Shown: positions 9,051-18,710 of the stretch, piece by piece | How positions within the stretch are numbered: the stretch's first letter is position 1 | Layout of the letters: the number at the start of each line of letters is the position of its first letter | DNA from: Actinobacteria bacterium UBA4426 | GTDB taxonomy: Bacteria; Actinomycetota; Actinomycetes; S36-B12 | DNA length: 54,518 nucleotides | Assembly: GCA_002390705.1 (NCBI GenBank) | Contig: DGQA01000037.1 | Span: 1-54,518, forward strand | Reading direction: 5' to 3' | Notes under the pieces: generated by a model | What the model saw: the letters and a program-made list of their open reading frames with translations, nothing else | What the model was told of the DNA's origin: nothing | The model's database searches: none | Translations under genes and position numbers: made by a program

Positions 9051-9117
9051 CGAATACTCCTTCGATATATTGCTGAATGACGCTGTCTCTACCACTATGT
9101 GCGATTCCGCGGATGAA

Positions 9118-9133
9118 TGTGTTCTGGGACACA
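9118..9133. promoter_or_regulatory. Short inverted repeat upstream of gap
   Basis: TGTGT and ACACA arms with a six-base spacer sit 68 bases before the gap start, inside the only sizeable intergenic gap of the glycolytic group. It could be a regulator site or chance. No clear -35/-10 pair could be assigned by eye. Confidence 0.2.
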
Positions 9134-9162
9134 AATATAGTGGATTCCAAGTTACCGAAATG

Positions 9163-10143
9163 TTACGGCTGAACCTCGATGGACGTGACTGTCGCTTCGG
9201 TGTCGGGAATTCCCATCTCCTGAGCCTTTTTGTCTGCCAGAGCCAGCAAACGCCGAATCCGCCCAGCAATCGCGTCCTTGGTCATCGGCGGATCACTCAA
9301 GGCGCCGAGTTCCTCAAGGCTTGCTTGTTGATGCTGCATGCGTAGTCGCCCCGCGACCACGAGGTGATCGGGTACTTCCTCGCCCAAAATTTCTAACGCT
9401 CGCTGCACCCGCGCACCTGCCGCAACCGCGGCTCGCGCTGAGCGACGCAAATTAGCGTCATCGAAATTTGCCAGTCGGTTAGCCGTAGCCCGAACTTCAC
9501 GACGCATCCTTCGTTCTTCCCAGGCCATCATGGCCTCATGTGCCCCAAGCTTGGTGAGCATGGCTCCAATGGCGTCCCCGTCACGGATCACTACTCGATC
9601 TACCCCTCTGACTTCGCGAGACTTGGCGGCAATGCCCAAACGACGTGCCGCCCCAACCAGAGCAAGGGCCGACTCAGGACCGGGACAGGTGATTTCCAAA
9701 GACGACGAACGGCCCGGTTCGGTCAAAGATCCATGGGCTAAGAACGCCGCGCGCCACGCCGATTCACAGTCACACAAAGCGCCAGCCACAATCGTCGGCG
9801 GCAGTCCCTTGACTGGTCGCCCACTCGCGTCGACTATTCCTGTCTGGCGAGCGAGCGCTTCCCCACCGACTACTACTCGTACTAAATACCTAGTACCTTT
9901 CTTGATTCCTGTTCCTTGCACCAGTGCAATTTCGCTGTCATGACCGTAGATTTCAAAAATGTCTTTGCGCAACCGACGAGCAGAGGAGCCTGTATCAAGA
10001 TCTGCCTCCACAACGATGGCTCGATTAATGATGTGCAGCCCGCTCGCGAACCGCAATATTGTTGACACCTCAGCCTTGCGGCAACACATCTTGGTCACCT
10101 CGACCCTACTAAGTTCGTCTTTCACCTCGGAGGTCATTGCCAT
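9163..10143 (-). CDS. whiA: DNA-binding protein WhiA
   Basis: WhiA is a conserved Gram-positive regulator, known for sporulation control in Streptomyces and present also in non-sporulating species where it affects division. The 326-residue protein has the LAGLIDADG-like N-terminal fold, starting with the typical MTSEVKDELSRVEV, and the C-terminal helix-turn-helix segment with MTKDAIAGRIRRLLALADKKAQEMG-like pattern at about 288-315. The ATG overlaps the yvcK stop by one base (TAATG). Its place after rapZ and yvcK is the conserved order across Actinobacteria and Firmicutes. An in-frame ATG two codons later is also possible. Confidence 0.96.
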   Translation of the reverse strand: MAMTSEVKDELSRVEVTKMCCRKAEVSTILRFASGLHIINRAIVVEADLDTGSSARRLRKDIFEIYGHDSEIALVQGTGIKKGTRYLVRVVVGGEALARQTGIVDASGRPVKGLPPTIVAGALCDCESAWRAAFLAHGSLTEPGRSSSLEITCPGPESALALVGAARRLGIAAKSREVRGVDRVVIRDGDAIGAMLTKLGAHEAMMAWEERRMRREVRATANRLANFDDANLRRSARAAVAAGARVQRALEILGEEVPDHLVVAGRLRMQHQQASLEELGALSDPPMTKDAIAGRIRRLLALADKKAQEMGIPDTEATVTSIEVQP

Positions 10144-11126
10144 TACTTACTCCCTAATTCTTGCGCTACAAAGCGCAAAGCATCGGCCAACTTGTCCGGA
10201 TCGTGCGTTGCGGTGTGAAAGGCGACCTTCATCCTAAACGACTTGGCGCCCAGGCTCTGCGCTGCCTGTTCGCACTGTCCCGCGCCTTCATTTTGATCTA
10301 AGTCGAAAATTATTCCGTCTAAAGAAATATCTGGAAAAAGCGCGAGCCACGACCTCGCGTAATCCGCCGAGGTAAATCCGGTTGTTTCGCCAATTTGCTC
10401 CGACAAATTCATGATCAAAATCCGCCGAGCCGAACTTCGGACTACTGCCGTTCGTATGCCTGGAACCAGTAAGGGCGGAACGACTGAGGTGAACCATGAC
10501 CCAGGACCAAAAATTAAAATCTCAGCTTGGTTGATGGCCTCTATTGCCTCTAAACTCGCCTGCGGATCACTTGGTTCAATCCAGACTTTGGCAACGCGCC
10601 CGCTCGTCGTCGCAATCGCAACCTGACCGCACACTTCTCTGGTGCTTATTGGATCGTGGGGATCTATTCCAACAATCTCCGCACCAATATCGATTGCCTC
10701 AGCGCTACACGGAAGAACTCTCCCCCGCACTCCAAAGAATGACCCCAAAAGATCAAGCCCTTGCTGGGTCGATGCGCCTTCGTTCCATAGAGCCGTGAGC
10801 AATACATTTCCGACGACGTGACCCTCGAGACCACTTTCGCTTTCGCCACTGGGAAAGCGATGTTGTAGAACCGCACCAATGCGATCACCCATTGGGCCGT
10901 TTGGTAACAGCGCCGTGATAGCCATGCGCAAGTCACCGGGCGGGGCAACGTCGAATGCTTTTCGGATTCTTCCACTGGAGCCACCGTCATCCGAGACGCC
11001 CACGACAGCGGTTAAGTTCGTTATTGCGTCCGTATCGAGTAATGCTCTGGCTGCGCGTAGCGTGGAGAACAATCCGTGCCCGCCACCGAATGCGACTACT
11101 TGACCGAGTGTATTCGATTCACTCAC
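10143..11126 (-). CDS. yvcK: YvcK/CofD-like gluconeogenesis factor
   Basis: YvcK-family proteins bind UDP-sugars and influence cell-envelope precursor allocation and growth on gluconeogenic substrates. The signature VVAFGGGHGLFSTLRA is near the N-terminus, followed by GVSDDGGSSGRIRKAF and PPGDLRMA. The open frame extends to 11171, but homology begins close to GQVVAFGGG, so I choose GTG 11126, which overlaps the rapZ stop by eight bases; the product is 327 residues. The gene lies between rapZ and whiA, the standard arrangement. Exact biochemical function is not established for this protein. Confidence 0.93.
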   Translation of the reverse strand: MSESNTLGQVVAFGGGHGLFSTLRAARALLDTDAITNLTAVVGVSDDGGSSGRIRKAFDVAPPGDLRMAITALLPNGPMGDRIGAVLQHRFPSGESESGLEGHVVGNVLLTALWNEGASTQQGLDLLGSFFGVRGRVLPCSAEAIDIGAEIVGIDPHDPISTREVCGQVAIATTSGRVAKVWIEPSDPQASLEAIEAINQAEILIFGPGSWFTSVVPPLLVPGIRTAVVRSSARRILIMNLSEQIGETTGFTSADYARSWLALFPDISLDGIIFDLDQNEGAGQCEQAAQSLGAKSFRMKVAFHTATHDPDKLADALRFVAQELGSK

Positions 11127-12009
11127 GGCCAAGGTCCCGATGAAACACCGACGCCCGGTGACCCGTTTCACCCAACATGGTGGCGAGTTCCTCTGTCATA
11201 GCGACACTTCGATGCTTACCGCCGGTACAACCTACCGCGACTGTGACGAGCCTCTTGCCTTCACGCAAATAACCTTCACGCATGGTGCCCAGCAACTCTT
11301 GAAAGTGAGTGAGAAAATCTTGTGCACCGGAACCCTGCAACACATTTTCGGATACGGCTCGGTCCCTGCCGGTGAGCTGACGTAGATCTTCATCCCAAAA
11401 AGGATTTGGCAAAAATCGCACATCGGCGACCATGTCTGCATCCACCGGGATTCCGTACTTAAAACCAAAAGAAACCACCGTGACGTGGAAATCACTCTCC
11501 CCATCAGAATCAAATGCCGCTTCGATTCGACGACGTAGATCATGAACATTTAGCGAACTCGTATCTATAACAAGGTCTGCTACCGCTCTAATTTCACCCA
11601 AAATTTCGCGCTCGCGCGCGAGCCCATCAATTATCCGGTGATCTAAGGATCCTTCATCGTTCTGCAGAGGGTGCGGCCTGCGCGATGACTCAAAACGTCG
11701 CACTAAACTCTCGTCAGTCGCTTCCAGGAACACTGTCGTCACACTGCCCACGTGCAGTGACAAATCAGCCATCACCGAGCGCAGTTGGGCGAAAAGTGAC
11801 CGACTGCGTGTATCCACCACCACCGCGACTTTCTTGATATCGGAGCTGTCACTCGCCAACTCGAGGGCCTCCAAGAGCAAGGTCGGTGGGATATTGTCGA
11901 TAACGAACCAGCCGACATCTTCGAGTGCTCGCGCCGCCGTAGTGCGACCGGCACCACTCATTCCGGTGAGGACAATCAGCTCTGAGTCTTGCAAGTCTGC
12001 ACCCGACAT
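11119..12009 (-). CDS. rapZ: RNase adapter protein RapZ / nucleotide-binding YvcJ
   Basis: This family has a Walker A P-loop N-terminal domain (GMSGAGRTT, 16-24) and a C-terminal domain ending in the conserved VGCTGGKHRSV motif, both present here. In Enterobacteria RapZ guides RNase E to small RNAs that control glmS; in Actinobacteria the target is unclear. The product is 296 residues. Other typical pieces are DVGWFVIDNIPP and SFGFKYGIP. The start ATG 12009 has a purine-rich GGAAGGG upstream. It follows uvrC by 67 bases and its end overlaps yvcK, suggesting uvrC-rapZ-yvcK-whiA co-transcription. Confidence 0.95.
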   Translation of the reverse strand: MSGADLQDSELIVLTGMSGAGRTTAARALEDVGWFVIDNIPPTLLLEALELASDSSDIKKVAVVVDTRSRSLFAQLRSVMADLSLHVGSVTTVFLEATDESLVRRFESSRRPHPLQNDEGSLDHRIIDGLAREREILGEIRAVADLVIDTSSLNVHDLRRRIEAAFDSDGESDFHVTVVSFGFKYGIPVDADMVADVRFLPNPFWDEDLRQLTGRDRAVSENVLQGSGAQDFLTHFQELLGTMREGYLREGKRLVTVAVGCTGGKHRSVAMTEELATMLGETGHRASVFHRDLGRE

Positions 12010-12075
12010 GAACGCCCTTCCCCAATGTGTAATCCGGCAATCATCAAGCTCCTGATCTCCACGCTATCGTAATTG

Positions 12076-13923
12076 TCAAGAACCTTCCGGATGCAAATTT
12101 TTCCAGATTACCTCGGACATTTTTAGCCCGACTCCTGGGACACTGGACAGCTCCGATGCACTGGCCTCACGTACCTTCTTCACAGAGCCGAAAGCCTTCA
12201 ATAGTGCCTTAATCAATACGGGTCCAACGCCTGGGATATCGTCGAGTTGACTCTGCAACGATGTGGAATTGCGTCGCTGTCTGTGATGTGAAATCGCGGT
12301 CCGGTGCGCTTCATCACGCACTCGCTGCAGTAAATGCAAGGCATGGCTGTTACGTGCGAAAATTATCGGATCCACTTGATTGACAACCCACACTTCTTCA
12401 AGCCGCTTAGCCAATCCAACCACCGGCACGGAAACCCCGCAGTCACGAAGCGCATTCATAGCTGATTTCACCTGTCCGGCAGCTCCATCAATTACCAAAA
12501 GTGACGGCTGGTAGGCAAAGCGTGAATCCTGTAGATGCGACTGTTCTTTGAAGCGTCTACTCACGACTTCGTACACACTGGATAGGTCATCTTTACGGTC
12601 ACCTTTAATGATGAATTTTCGGTACTCAGATTTTTTTGGCAGTCCGTCTTCGAAAACGACCAGTGACCCCACAGTCTCTGTCCCAGCCAGAGTGGAAATA
12701 TCGATGCATTCGATTCGCAGGGGCGGCTCGGGTAGCTCGAGGACCTCTTGGAGGTCATTGAGGGCTTGGGTCCGGACTGTGATATCTGCGCTCTTTTCAA
12801 GTCTCGATTTCGTGAGTGCTCGCTCGCAATTCTCCATGGCCGTGGCCATCAGGGCCCGCTTATCGCCCCTTTGAGGCGTGCGCAAGTCCACTTTTGATCC
12901 TCGTTCACCTACTAGCCAATTGGCCAGCGCCGCTTGATTTGACGGTAAACGCGAAAGAAGAACCTCCTTGGGGACCCCGTCCGTCGCGATGTCGGAATAC
13001 ACGCGCGTAAGGATGCGTTCAACGTACCCGGGTTCGTCAAGTTCCTCGATGCGCTCCACGACGAAAAACCGCTCACCCGTAATTCGCCCAACCCGCACGT
13101 GAATTATCTGAACACCTACGTGCAGTTCGTCGAAATAGAAGGCAAGGAGGTCGGCGTCCGTAGAGTCTTCAAAAACCACCGAGTTTCTCTCCAGCACTTT
13201 CTCCAACGCAACCAATCGGTCCCGCCACTTTGCCGCTGACTCGAAATCCTCAATATCCGCCGCATTTTGCATCTGTTGGTTGATCTGATCGACAAACTCG
13301 CGGGTTTGACCGCTAAGAAATCTCATCAGCTGATCGACGAGTCCGTTGTAGTCCTCAACCGAGATTCGATCCACGCAGGGGGCGCTACATTTGTCGATAT
13401 ATCCCAGCAGACACGCGCGACCGCTCCTCTTCGCCTGATTAAATACGCCGTTGCGACACGAGCGAACCGGAAACACTCGGATCAGCTCTTCAAGGGTCGC
13501 CTTGATCGCCCACACCTGCGTGTAGGGACCAAAGTATCGAGTGCCTTTTCGCTTCGCTTCTCGGACAACTGCAACCCGGGGGTATTCTTCACCCACGGTC
13601 ACCGCCAAGTAAGGGTAGGTTTTGTCGTCCCTAAAGCGAACATTGAATCTCGGGGTGTATTCCTTAATCCACGAGTATTCCAGAACGAGTGCTTCGACCT
13701 CATTGCCTACGGTGAGCCAGTCGACACTGCAGGCCGTGGTCAACATCTTTTGAGTCCGTGGATGCAAGGCGCTGAAATCTTGAAAATAGGAGTTTAGCCG
13801 CGACCGAAGGTTGATTGCTTTGCCCACGTACACCACCCGGCCTTGCGCATCGCGGAAGCGATACACGCCCGGGCCCACCGGGATCGTCCCGGTGGCGGGC
13901 CGGTAGGTCGAAGGGTCAGCCAT
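12076..13923 (-). CDS. uvrC: Excinuclease ABC subunit UvrC
   Basis: UvrC makes both incisions during nucleotide excision repair after UvrA and UvrB locate damage. The 615-residue protein starts with a GIY-YIG nuclease domain (GPGVYRFRDAQGRVVYVGKA, about 17-37), followed by the cysteine-bearing segment RSCRNGVFN and CLLGYIDKCSAPC, a UVR domain, the RNase H-like second nuclease (IECIDISTLAGTETVGS and LLVIDGAAGQ), and C-terminal helix-hairpin-helix repeats (DDIPGVGPVLIKAL, SSVPGVGLKMSEVI). It is first in the uvrC-rapZ-yvcK-whiA order. All sections expected of a functional enzyme are present. Confidence 0.98.
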   Translation of the reverse strand: MADPSTYRPATGTIPVGPGVYRFRDAQGRVVYVGKAINLRSRLNSYFQDFSALHPRTQKMLTTACSVDWLTVGNEVEALVLEYSWIKEYTPRFNVRFRDDKTYPYLAVTVGEEYPRVAVVREAKRKGTRYFGPYTQVWAIKATLEELIRVFPVRSCRNGVFNQAKRSGRACLLGYIDKCSAPCVDRISVEDYNGLVDQLMRFLSGQTREFVDQINQQMQNAADIEDFESAAKWRDRLVALEKVLERNSVVFEDSTDADLLAFYFDELHVGVQIIHVRVGRITGERFFVVERIEELDEPGYVERILTRVYSDIATDGVPKEVLLSRLPSNQAALANWLVGERGSKVDLRTPQRGDKRALMATAMENCERALTKSRLEKSADITVRTQALNDLQEVLELPEPPLRIECIDISTLAGTETVGSLVVFEDGLPKKSEYRKFIIKGDRKDDLSSVYEVVSRRFKEQSHLQDSRFAYQPSLLVIDGAAGQVKSAMNALRDCGVSVPVVGLAKRLEEVWVVNQVDPIIFARNSHALHLLQRVRDEAHRTAISHHRQRRNSTSLQSQLDDIPGVGPVLIKALLKAFGSVKKVREASASELSSVPGVGLKMSEVIWKNLHPEGS

Positions 13924-13936
13924 TAGCGACTACACA

Positions 13937-13962
13937 CCCAGGCCAACATTCCCAGGCCAACA
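13937..13962. repeat. Direct repeat before uvrC
   Basis: The 12-base sequence CCCAGGCCAACA occurs twice, at 13937-13948 and 13951-13962, two bases apart, 14 bases before the uvrC ATG. It lies in the 153-base uvrA-uvrC gap (13924-14076), in which I see no gene. It may be a recent duplication in the leader. Confidence 0.6.
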
Positions 13963-14076
13963 CTGACTTTCTCGCTGGTGCGTGAGCAATTGATCGAGTC
14001 AATATTATGGTCTGCCCTAGAGCCTCGGGGAGAACCTCCGCCACGTCTGCACCCGGTCTCTTCATATTGCCGCGCC

Positions 14077-16914
14077 CTACCCCTTTAGTTTCATATTGCG
14101 CAGGAATCTTCCAGTGTGACTTTCCGGAACAGCCGCAATGTCGATCGGTGTCCCCTGGGCAACAACCTGGCCACCGCCAGAGCCGCCCTCCGGCCCCATG
14201 TCTATGACCCAGTCCGCCGATTTAATCACATCTAGATTGTGCTCGATCACAACTACACTATTGCCCTTATCCACCAAACTTTGTAGAACCAGCAACAGCT
14301 TGCGGATATCTTCGAAGTGGAGCCCAGTCGTGGGTTCATCCAGAATGTAGATCGTGCGCCCGGTCGACCGCTTCTGAAGCTCGGCAGAAAGTTTCACGCG
14401 CTGCGCTTCACCGCCGGACAAGGTTGGAGCTGATTGACCCATGCGGACGTAGCCCAAGCCGACCTCAACCAAAGTTTTTAGGTGTCGCGCAATTGCCGGA
14501 ATCGCAGCAAAAAATTCACTCGCCTCCTCGATTGGCATATTGAGAACTTCGGCGATTGTCTTTCCTTTGTAATGTACTTCGAGGGTTTCGCGGTTGTATC
14601 GCGCTCCATGACAGACTTCGCACGGTACATACACATCAGGCAAGAAGTTCATTTCGATCTTTAGGGTGCCGTCGCCACTACAGGCCTCACAGCGGCCACC
14701 TTTCACATTGAAACTAAACCTGCCCGGCAGATACCCGCGAATCTTTGCTTCCTGGGTTTGTGCAAACAGTTTGCGCACATGATCAAAAACACCCGTGTAC
14801 GTCGCCGGGTTGCTTCGCGGCGTGCGACCGATCGGCCCTTGATCAACGTGGACAACTTTGTCTACTTTCTCTAGCCCAGTAACTTTTGTATGCTTGCCGG
14901 GAACAACTGAAGCGCCATTGAGCTCTCGCGCAAGAACATTGAGCAATACGTCATTTACCAAGGTTGACTTACCGGACCCGCTTACCCCGCTCACAACGCA
15001 GAGATTCCCTAATGGGAAGTCAACGTCTACGTTAAGGAGGTTGTGCTCTTTCGCTCCCCTGACCCCGATCCACCCACGTTCCTGTCCGCGCCGAACTTTC
15101 GGGGCGGCAATGCTTTTTGCCCCCGACAGATAGGCTCCCGTCACCGAGTTTTTAGATGAGATCAAATCTGCGAACTTGCCGCTAACAACAACCTCTCCAC
15201 CATGCTCACCAGCTCCGGGCCCAATATCAACGATCCAGTCCGCCCTCCGAATCGTTTCCTCATCGTGCTCGACCACGATAAGTGTGTTCCCCAAGTCGCG
15301 CAATCGGATCAACGTGGCGATTAAGCGCTCATTATCCCGCTGATGCAAGCCAATACTGGGCTCATCAAGCACGTAAAGGACACCCGTCAGACCCGATCCA
15401 ATTTGAGTCGCAAGTCGTATCCGCTGTGCCTCTCCGCCAGCAAGCGTCCCGGCAGCCCGTTCAAGTGAAAGATAATGCAAACCGACATCGACCAGAAATT
15501 GCAGCCGCTCGTTCACTTCCTTGAGCACTCGGGCTGCAATCGTTTCATCGCGCGCAGAAAGCTTCAATGTTGCAAGCAGATCTCGTGCCCCGCTGATGGG
15601 TAAAGCTGCAATTTCTGCGATTGAATGATCAGATACGGTAACCGCAAGTGTCAGGGGCTTAAGTCGGGTGCCTTGGCAGGATTCACACGGAACTTCACGC
15701 ATAAAGCCTTCAAATCTTTCGCGAGAGGAATCCGTGTCTGCCTCAGCGTGTCTACGCGAAATAAAGTTCACGACCCCCTCGTAAGTTGTGTAGTAGGAAC
15801 GCTGACGTCCGTATCTGTTCTTGAACTTCACATGAAGTTGCACATCGGTACCATAGAGAATCGCTTTACGGTTCTTGGCGCTGAGTTTTGACCACGGGGT
15901 GTCGAGGTCAATCCCAATTTCTTCGGAGAGTGACTCAAGTAGCCTTCGAAAATATTCACTGACGGTGCCGCGCGACCATGGGGCAATTGCACCTTCATTT
16001 AACGATGCGGCGGAGTCTGGGATTACCAATTCTACATCAACAGCCCGTGTCACACCCAGCCCAGAGCAGTCCGAACATGCACCAAATGGCGAGTTAAAGG
16101 AAAAAGAGCGCGGCTCCAATTCCTCAAATGACAATCCGTCCCGGACGCAGGCGAGGTGTTCACTCAGTGTCAATTCCCGATCAGGATCTCCCGCTAGGCG
16201 GTCGACGAAGTCCAATGTCACGTTACCGTGTCCGAGCGAGAGTGCGGTTTCAACCGAATCAGTCATGCGTTGTCGTGATCCTGAGCTGACCGCCAAACGA
16301 TCGACAACTACTTCAATCGTGTGCTTTTCCTGCTTTTTGAGGGTGGGAACTTCATCTAGTGAATAGATTTCACCATCAACCCGGACCCGTGAGTAGCCGT
16401 CTGCTTGAAGCTGCTTAAAAACCTCGAGGTACTCCCCCTTGCGCTCCCTGATGAGTGGCGCGAGTATTTGAAATTTAGTCTTGGCGGGAAATTCAAGAAT
16501 TTGATCGACAATTTGCTGTGGTGTTTGCTTCGCAATTGGGTCGCCACATTGTGGACAATGTGGCTTGCCAATGCGGGCAAAGAGAAGCCGCAAATAGTCG
16601 TAAATTTCCGTAATCGTCCCTACGGTGGATCGAGGGTTTCGCGAGGTTGACTTTTGGTCTATCGACACCGCCGGAGAGAGCCCTTCAATGAAGTCCACAT
16701 CAGGTTTGTCCAATTGTCCGAGAAACTGCCTCGCGTAAGCGGACAAGCTTTCCACATATCGCCTTTGGCCCTCAGCGAAAATTGTGTCGAATGCCAAACT
16801 TGACTTTCCGGAACCAGAAAGACCCGTGAAAACGATCAGGGCGTCCCGCGGAAGGTCAACGGACACGTTCTTAAGATTGTGCTCACGAGCGCCCCTGATG
16901 ACTAACTTGTCCAC
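14077..16914 (-). CDS. uvrA: Excinuclease ABC subunit UvrA
   Basis: UvrA is the dimeric damage-recognition ATPase of nucleotide excision repair. Two ABC-type modules are visible: Walker A GLSGSGKSSLAF with LAGGEAQRIRLA and VLYVLDEPSIGLH in the first, and GVSGSGKSTLV with LSGGEAQRVKLS and IYILDEPTTGLH in the second. Zinc-finger cysteines include CPQCGDPI and CEACSGDGT with CEVCHGARYN. The frame is open to 17010. I choose GTG 16914 because the family usually starts at DKLVIRGAREHNLKNV and a purine-rich AGGGAAAGAG lies upstream; ATG 16938 is the alternative. The chosen start gives 945 residues. It is divergent from the hydrolase at 17046. I saw no GAAC-N4-GTTC SOS box upstream. Confidence 0.97.
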   Translation of the reverse strand: MDKLVIRGAREHNLKNVSVDLPRDALIVFTGLSGSGKSSLAFDTIFAEGQRRYVESLSAYARQFLGQLDKPDVDFIEGLSPAVSIDQKSTSRNPRSTVGTITEIYDYLRLLFARIGKPHCPQCGDPIAKQTPQQIVDQILEFPAKTKFQILAPLIRERKGEYLEVFKQLQADGYSRVRVDGEIYSLDEVPTLKKQEKHTIEVVVDRLAVSSGSRQRMTDSVETALSLGHGNVTLDFVDRLAGDPDRELTLSEHLACVRDGLSFEELEPRSFSFNSPFGACSDCSGLGVTRAVDVELVIPDSAASLNEGAIAPWSRGTVSEYFRRLLESLSEEIGIDLDTPWSKLSAKNRKAILYGTDVQLHVKFKNRYGRQRSYYTTYEGVVNFISRRHAEADTDSSRERFEGFMREVPCESCQGTRLKPLTLAVTVSDHSIAEIAALPISGARDLLATLKLSARDETIAARVLKEVNERLQFLVDVGLHYLSLERAAGTLAGGEAQRIRLATQIGSGLTGVLYVLDEPSIGLHQRDNERLIATLIRLRDLGNTLIVVEHDEETIRRADWIVDIGPGAGEHGGEVVVSGKFADLISSKNSVTGAYLSGAKSIAAPKVRRGQERGWIGVRGAKEHNLLNVDVDFPLGNLCVVSGVSGSGKSTLVNDVLLNVLARELNGASVVPGKHTKVTGLEKVDKVVHVDQGPIGRTPRSNPATYTGVFDHVRKLFAQTQEAKIRGYLPGRFSFNVKGGRCEACSGDGTLKIEMNFLPDVYVPCEVCHGARYNRETLEVHYKGKTIAEVLNMPIEEASEFFAAIPAIARHLKTLVEVGLGYVRMGQSAPTLSGGEAQRVKLSAELQKRSTGRTIYILDEPTTGLHFEDIRKLLLVLQSLVDKGNSVVVIEHNLDVIKSADWVIDMGPEGGSGGGQVVAQGTPIDIAAVPESHTGRFLRNMKLKG

Positions 16915-16932
16915 TCTGACTCTTTCCCTGTG

Positions 16933-16942
16933 TTGCATGCAA
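16933..16942. promoter_or_regulatory. 10-base perfect palindrome in the uvrA/hydrolase divergent gap
   Basis: TTGCATGCAA is a perfect palindrome located 18 bases before the chosen uvrA start and about 100 bases before the divergent hydrolase gene. A consensus-like TTGACA at 17012-17017 could be a -35 box for the hydrolase, but no well-spaced -10 was found. Both are tentative. Confidence 0.25.
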
Positions 16943-17045
16943 TGTCGTTTATCTAGCCCGTCAATCCTAGGCGAGTCACGGTGATTGGGCATCTGTGGGA
17001 ACCGGCGCACATTGACACCGCGTGGATCGTTCCGAAATGGGTAGC

Positions 17046-17705
17046 ATGGTGCCTATGTATATCGGAGACACGACCGTCGGAGGTCCCGCCCAGATCCGAA
17101 AGCTGCCACAGCTCACTATCAGCAAAATCAGCGTAGGTTCTTTCAATAACAATTCATATCTGTTGCGTTGCACGAACACGGGCATGCAGGTCCTGATTGA
17201 TGCTGCGGCCGAGCCAGATCGACTCCTTACCCTGATTGGGCATGGGGAACTGATGGGAGTTCTCACCACCCACGGGCATCCCGACCACTGGGGAGCACTC
17301 GCCGAGGTGATTAATGCGACAGGAGCACGCTCATACGCTCCCGCTGCTGACGTCACAATGATAAGTGTCAATACAGATCACGCGCTAAGGCAAGGGTCAA
17401 CAGTGACATTCGGCGCTGTCACCGTGCAGGTGATCACAACTGGTGGACATACTCCCGGCGCGAGCATGTTCATATACCAGGACCCATTCGGTCACGGGCA
17501 TCTTTTTTCAGGGGACTGTCTCTTTCCGGGAGGCGTGGGTAAAACAAGCACCCCCGAAGATTTTTCCACCCTATTTAGTGCTGTTCAGTCGCAAGTTTTT
17601 GATGCACTGCCCGACACAACGTGGGTGTATCCGGGTCACGGCGCGGATACACACGTGGGAAAAGAACGAGGCTCCCTAGGTGAATGGCTGGACAGAGGTT
17701 GGTGA
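17046..17705 (+). CDS. MBL-fold metallo-hydrolase next to uvrA
   Basis: The product belongs to the metallo-beta-lactamase superfamily, glyoxalase II-like group. Metal ligands are visible: THGHPDH (about 75-81), GGHTPG with its His, FSGDCLFPGGVG with Asp, and the C-terminal YPGHGADT His. The start is uncertain: ATGs at 17037, 17046 and 17055 are all in frame, and none has a clear Shine-Dalgarno; the family pattern begins near MYIGDTTVGGPA. From 17046 the length is 219 residues. A homologous hydrolase lies next to uvrA in other Actinobacteria. The substrate is unknown; hydroxyacylglutathione or mycothiol-thioester hydrolysis would be a guess. It ends nine bases before the convergent terC stop. 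Confidence 0.85.
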   Translation: MVPMYIGDTTVGGPAQIRKLPQLTISKISVGSFNNNSYLLRCTNTGMQVLIDAAAEPDRLLTLIGHGELMGVLTTHGHPDHWGALAEVINATGARSYAPAADVTMISVNTDHALRQGSTVTFGAVTVQVITTGGHTPGASMFIYQDPFGHGHLFSGDCLFPGGVGKTSTPEDFSTLFSAVQSQVFDALPDTTWVYPGHGADTHVGKERGSLGEWLDRGW

Positions 17706-17714
17706 CTGCACGCC

Positions 17715-18707
17715 TCAGCTTTCTTCGTCCACCTCGTCATCAGTGGCTGGACTTGCATTATCTCCGGTTGTTGGGTTTGACCTAATTTTGAGCGCCGAAG
17801 CCATAAAGACGGCAACCAGCACTAGGGTGATCACGACCAGACTGGCATTGGTGGAAATCTTCGGAATTGAGTTATTCAACTCATGGAAATAGGTCAAGAA
17901 GAGTTTGAGTCCAATAAAGACCAAGATGATTGACAGGCCTAGCGACAAGTAAATCAGCTTGTCCAACAGCCCGCGCAATAAGAAGTACAAAGCTCGTAAT
18001 CCTAACAATGCAAATGCGTTTACGGTGAAGACCAGATAGGGCTCCTGCGTAACTCCAAACGTTGCCGGAATGGAATCAAGTGCGAAGATCAGATCTGTAG
18101 TGCCAATGGCGAACATTACGAGCAAGAGCGGCGTTGCATACCTCAGTCCGTTCTCCGTGATGAAGAGCGAGGTGCCACGGTAGGCCTCCGAGAATCGATA
18201 CCGCTTTCGAACAATCCGGACTAGGAGGTTGTCACGTGGGTCAGGCTCATCATTACGGTGTCGCATAAGTTGTACACCTGTCCACACCAGTATCGCTCCG
18301 AAAATTGCGAAGGTGAACGAGAATAAGGCGAGGGCACTCGCGCCAATGGCGATGAAAATTCCGCGCAAAACAATCGCGAGAGCAACACCCACCAAGAGAA
18401 CCCGCTGGTGCAGATTGAATGGAACAGAAAATTGGGTGAGAATTATAATGAAAACGAACAGGTTATCGACACTGAGTGACTTCTCGACCAGGTAGGCGGC
18501 AAAATATTCCGTCCCGTATTGAGAGCCCTGCCACAGGTAGATGAAGACACCAAACGCAATCGCGACACCAACATAAAATATCGAAGACCACATCGCTTCC
18601 TTGAACTTGACCTCATGCGGTGTGCGGGTAATTGCAAAAAAATCAACCGCCATAAGCGCGACTATTCCGGCAATCGTGACTAGCCAAAGAGCAAGAGAAG
18701 TTTCCAT
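17715..18707 (-). CDS. TerC/Alx-family integral membrane protein
   Basis: TerC-family membrane proteins are linked to tellurium resistance and, in several bacteria, to manganese export and metalation of secreted proteins. The 330-residue protein has about nine hydrophobic segments and the family motif VEKSLSVDNLFVF near residue 75-87, plus a second acidic membrane motif GTTDLIFALDSIP around 205-217, both expected to bind the metal ion. The C-terminal tail is acidic (DDEVDEES). It is three bases downstream of uvrB on the same strand, so probably co-transcribed with it. Substrate assignment is inference. Confidence 0.88.
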   Translation of the reverse strand: METSLALWLVTIAGIVALMAVDFFAITRTPHEVKFKEAMWSSIFYVGVAIAFGVFIYLWQGSQYGTEYFAAYLVEKSLSVDNLFVFIIILTQFSVPFNLHQRVLLVGVALAIVLRGIFIAIGASALALFSFTFAIFGAILVWTGVQLMRHRNDEPDPRDNLLVRIVRKRYRFSEAYRGTSLFITENGLRYATPLLLVMFAIGTTDLIFALDSIPATFGVTQEPYLVFTVNAFALLGLRALYFLLRGLLDKLIYLSLGLSIILVFIGLKLFLTYFHELNNSIPKISTNASLVVITLVLVAVFMASALKIRSNPTTGDNASPATDDEVDEES

Positions 18708-18710
18708 GCC

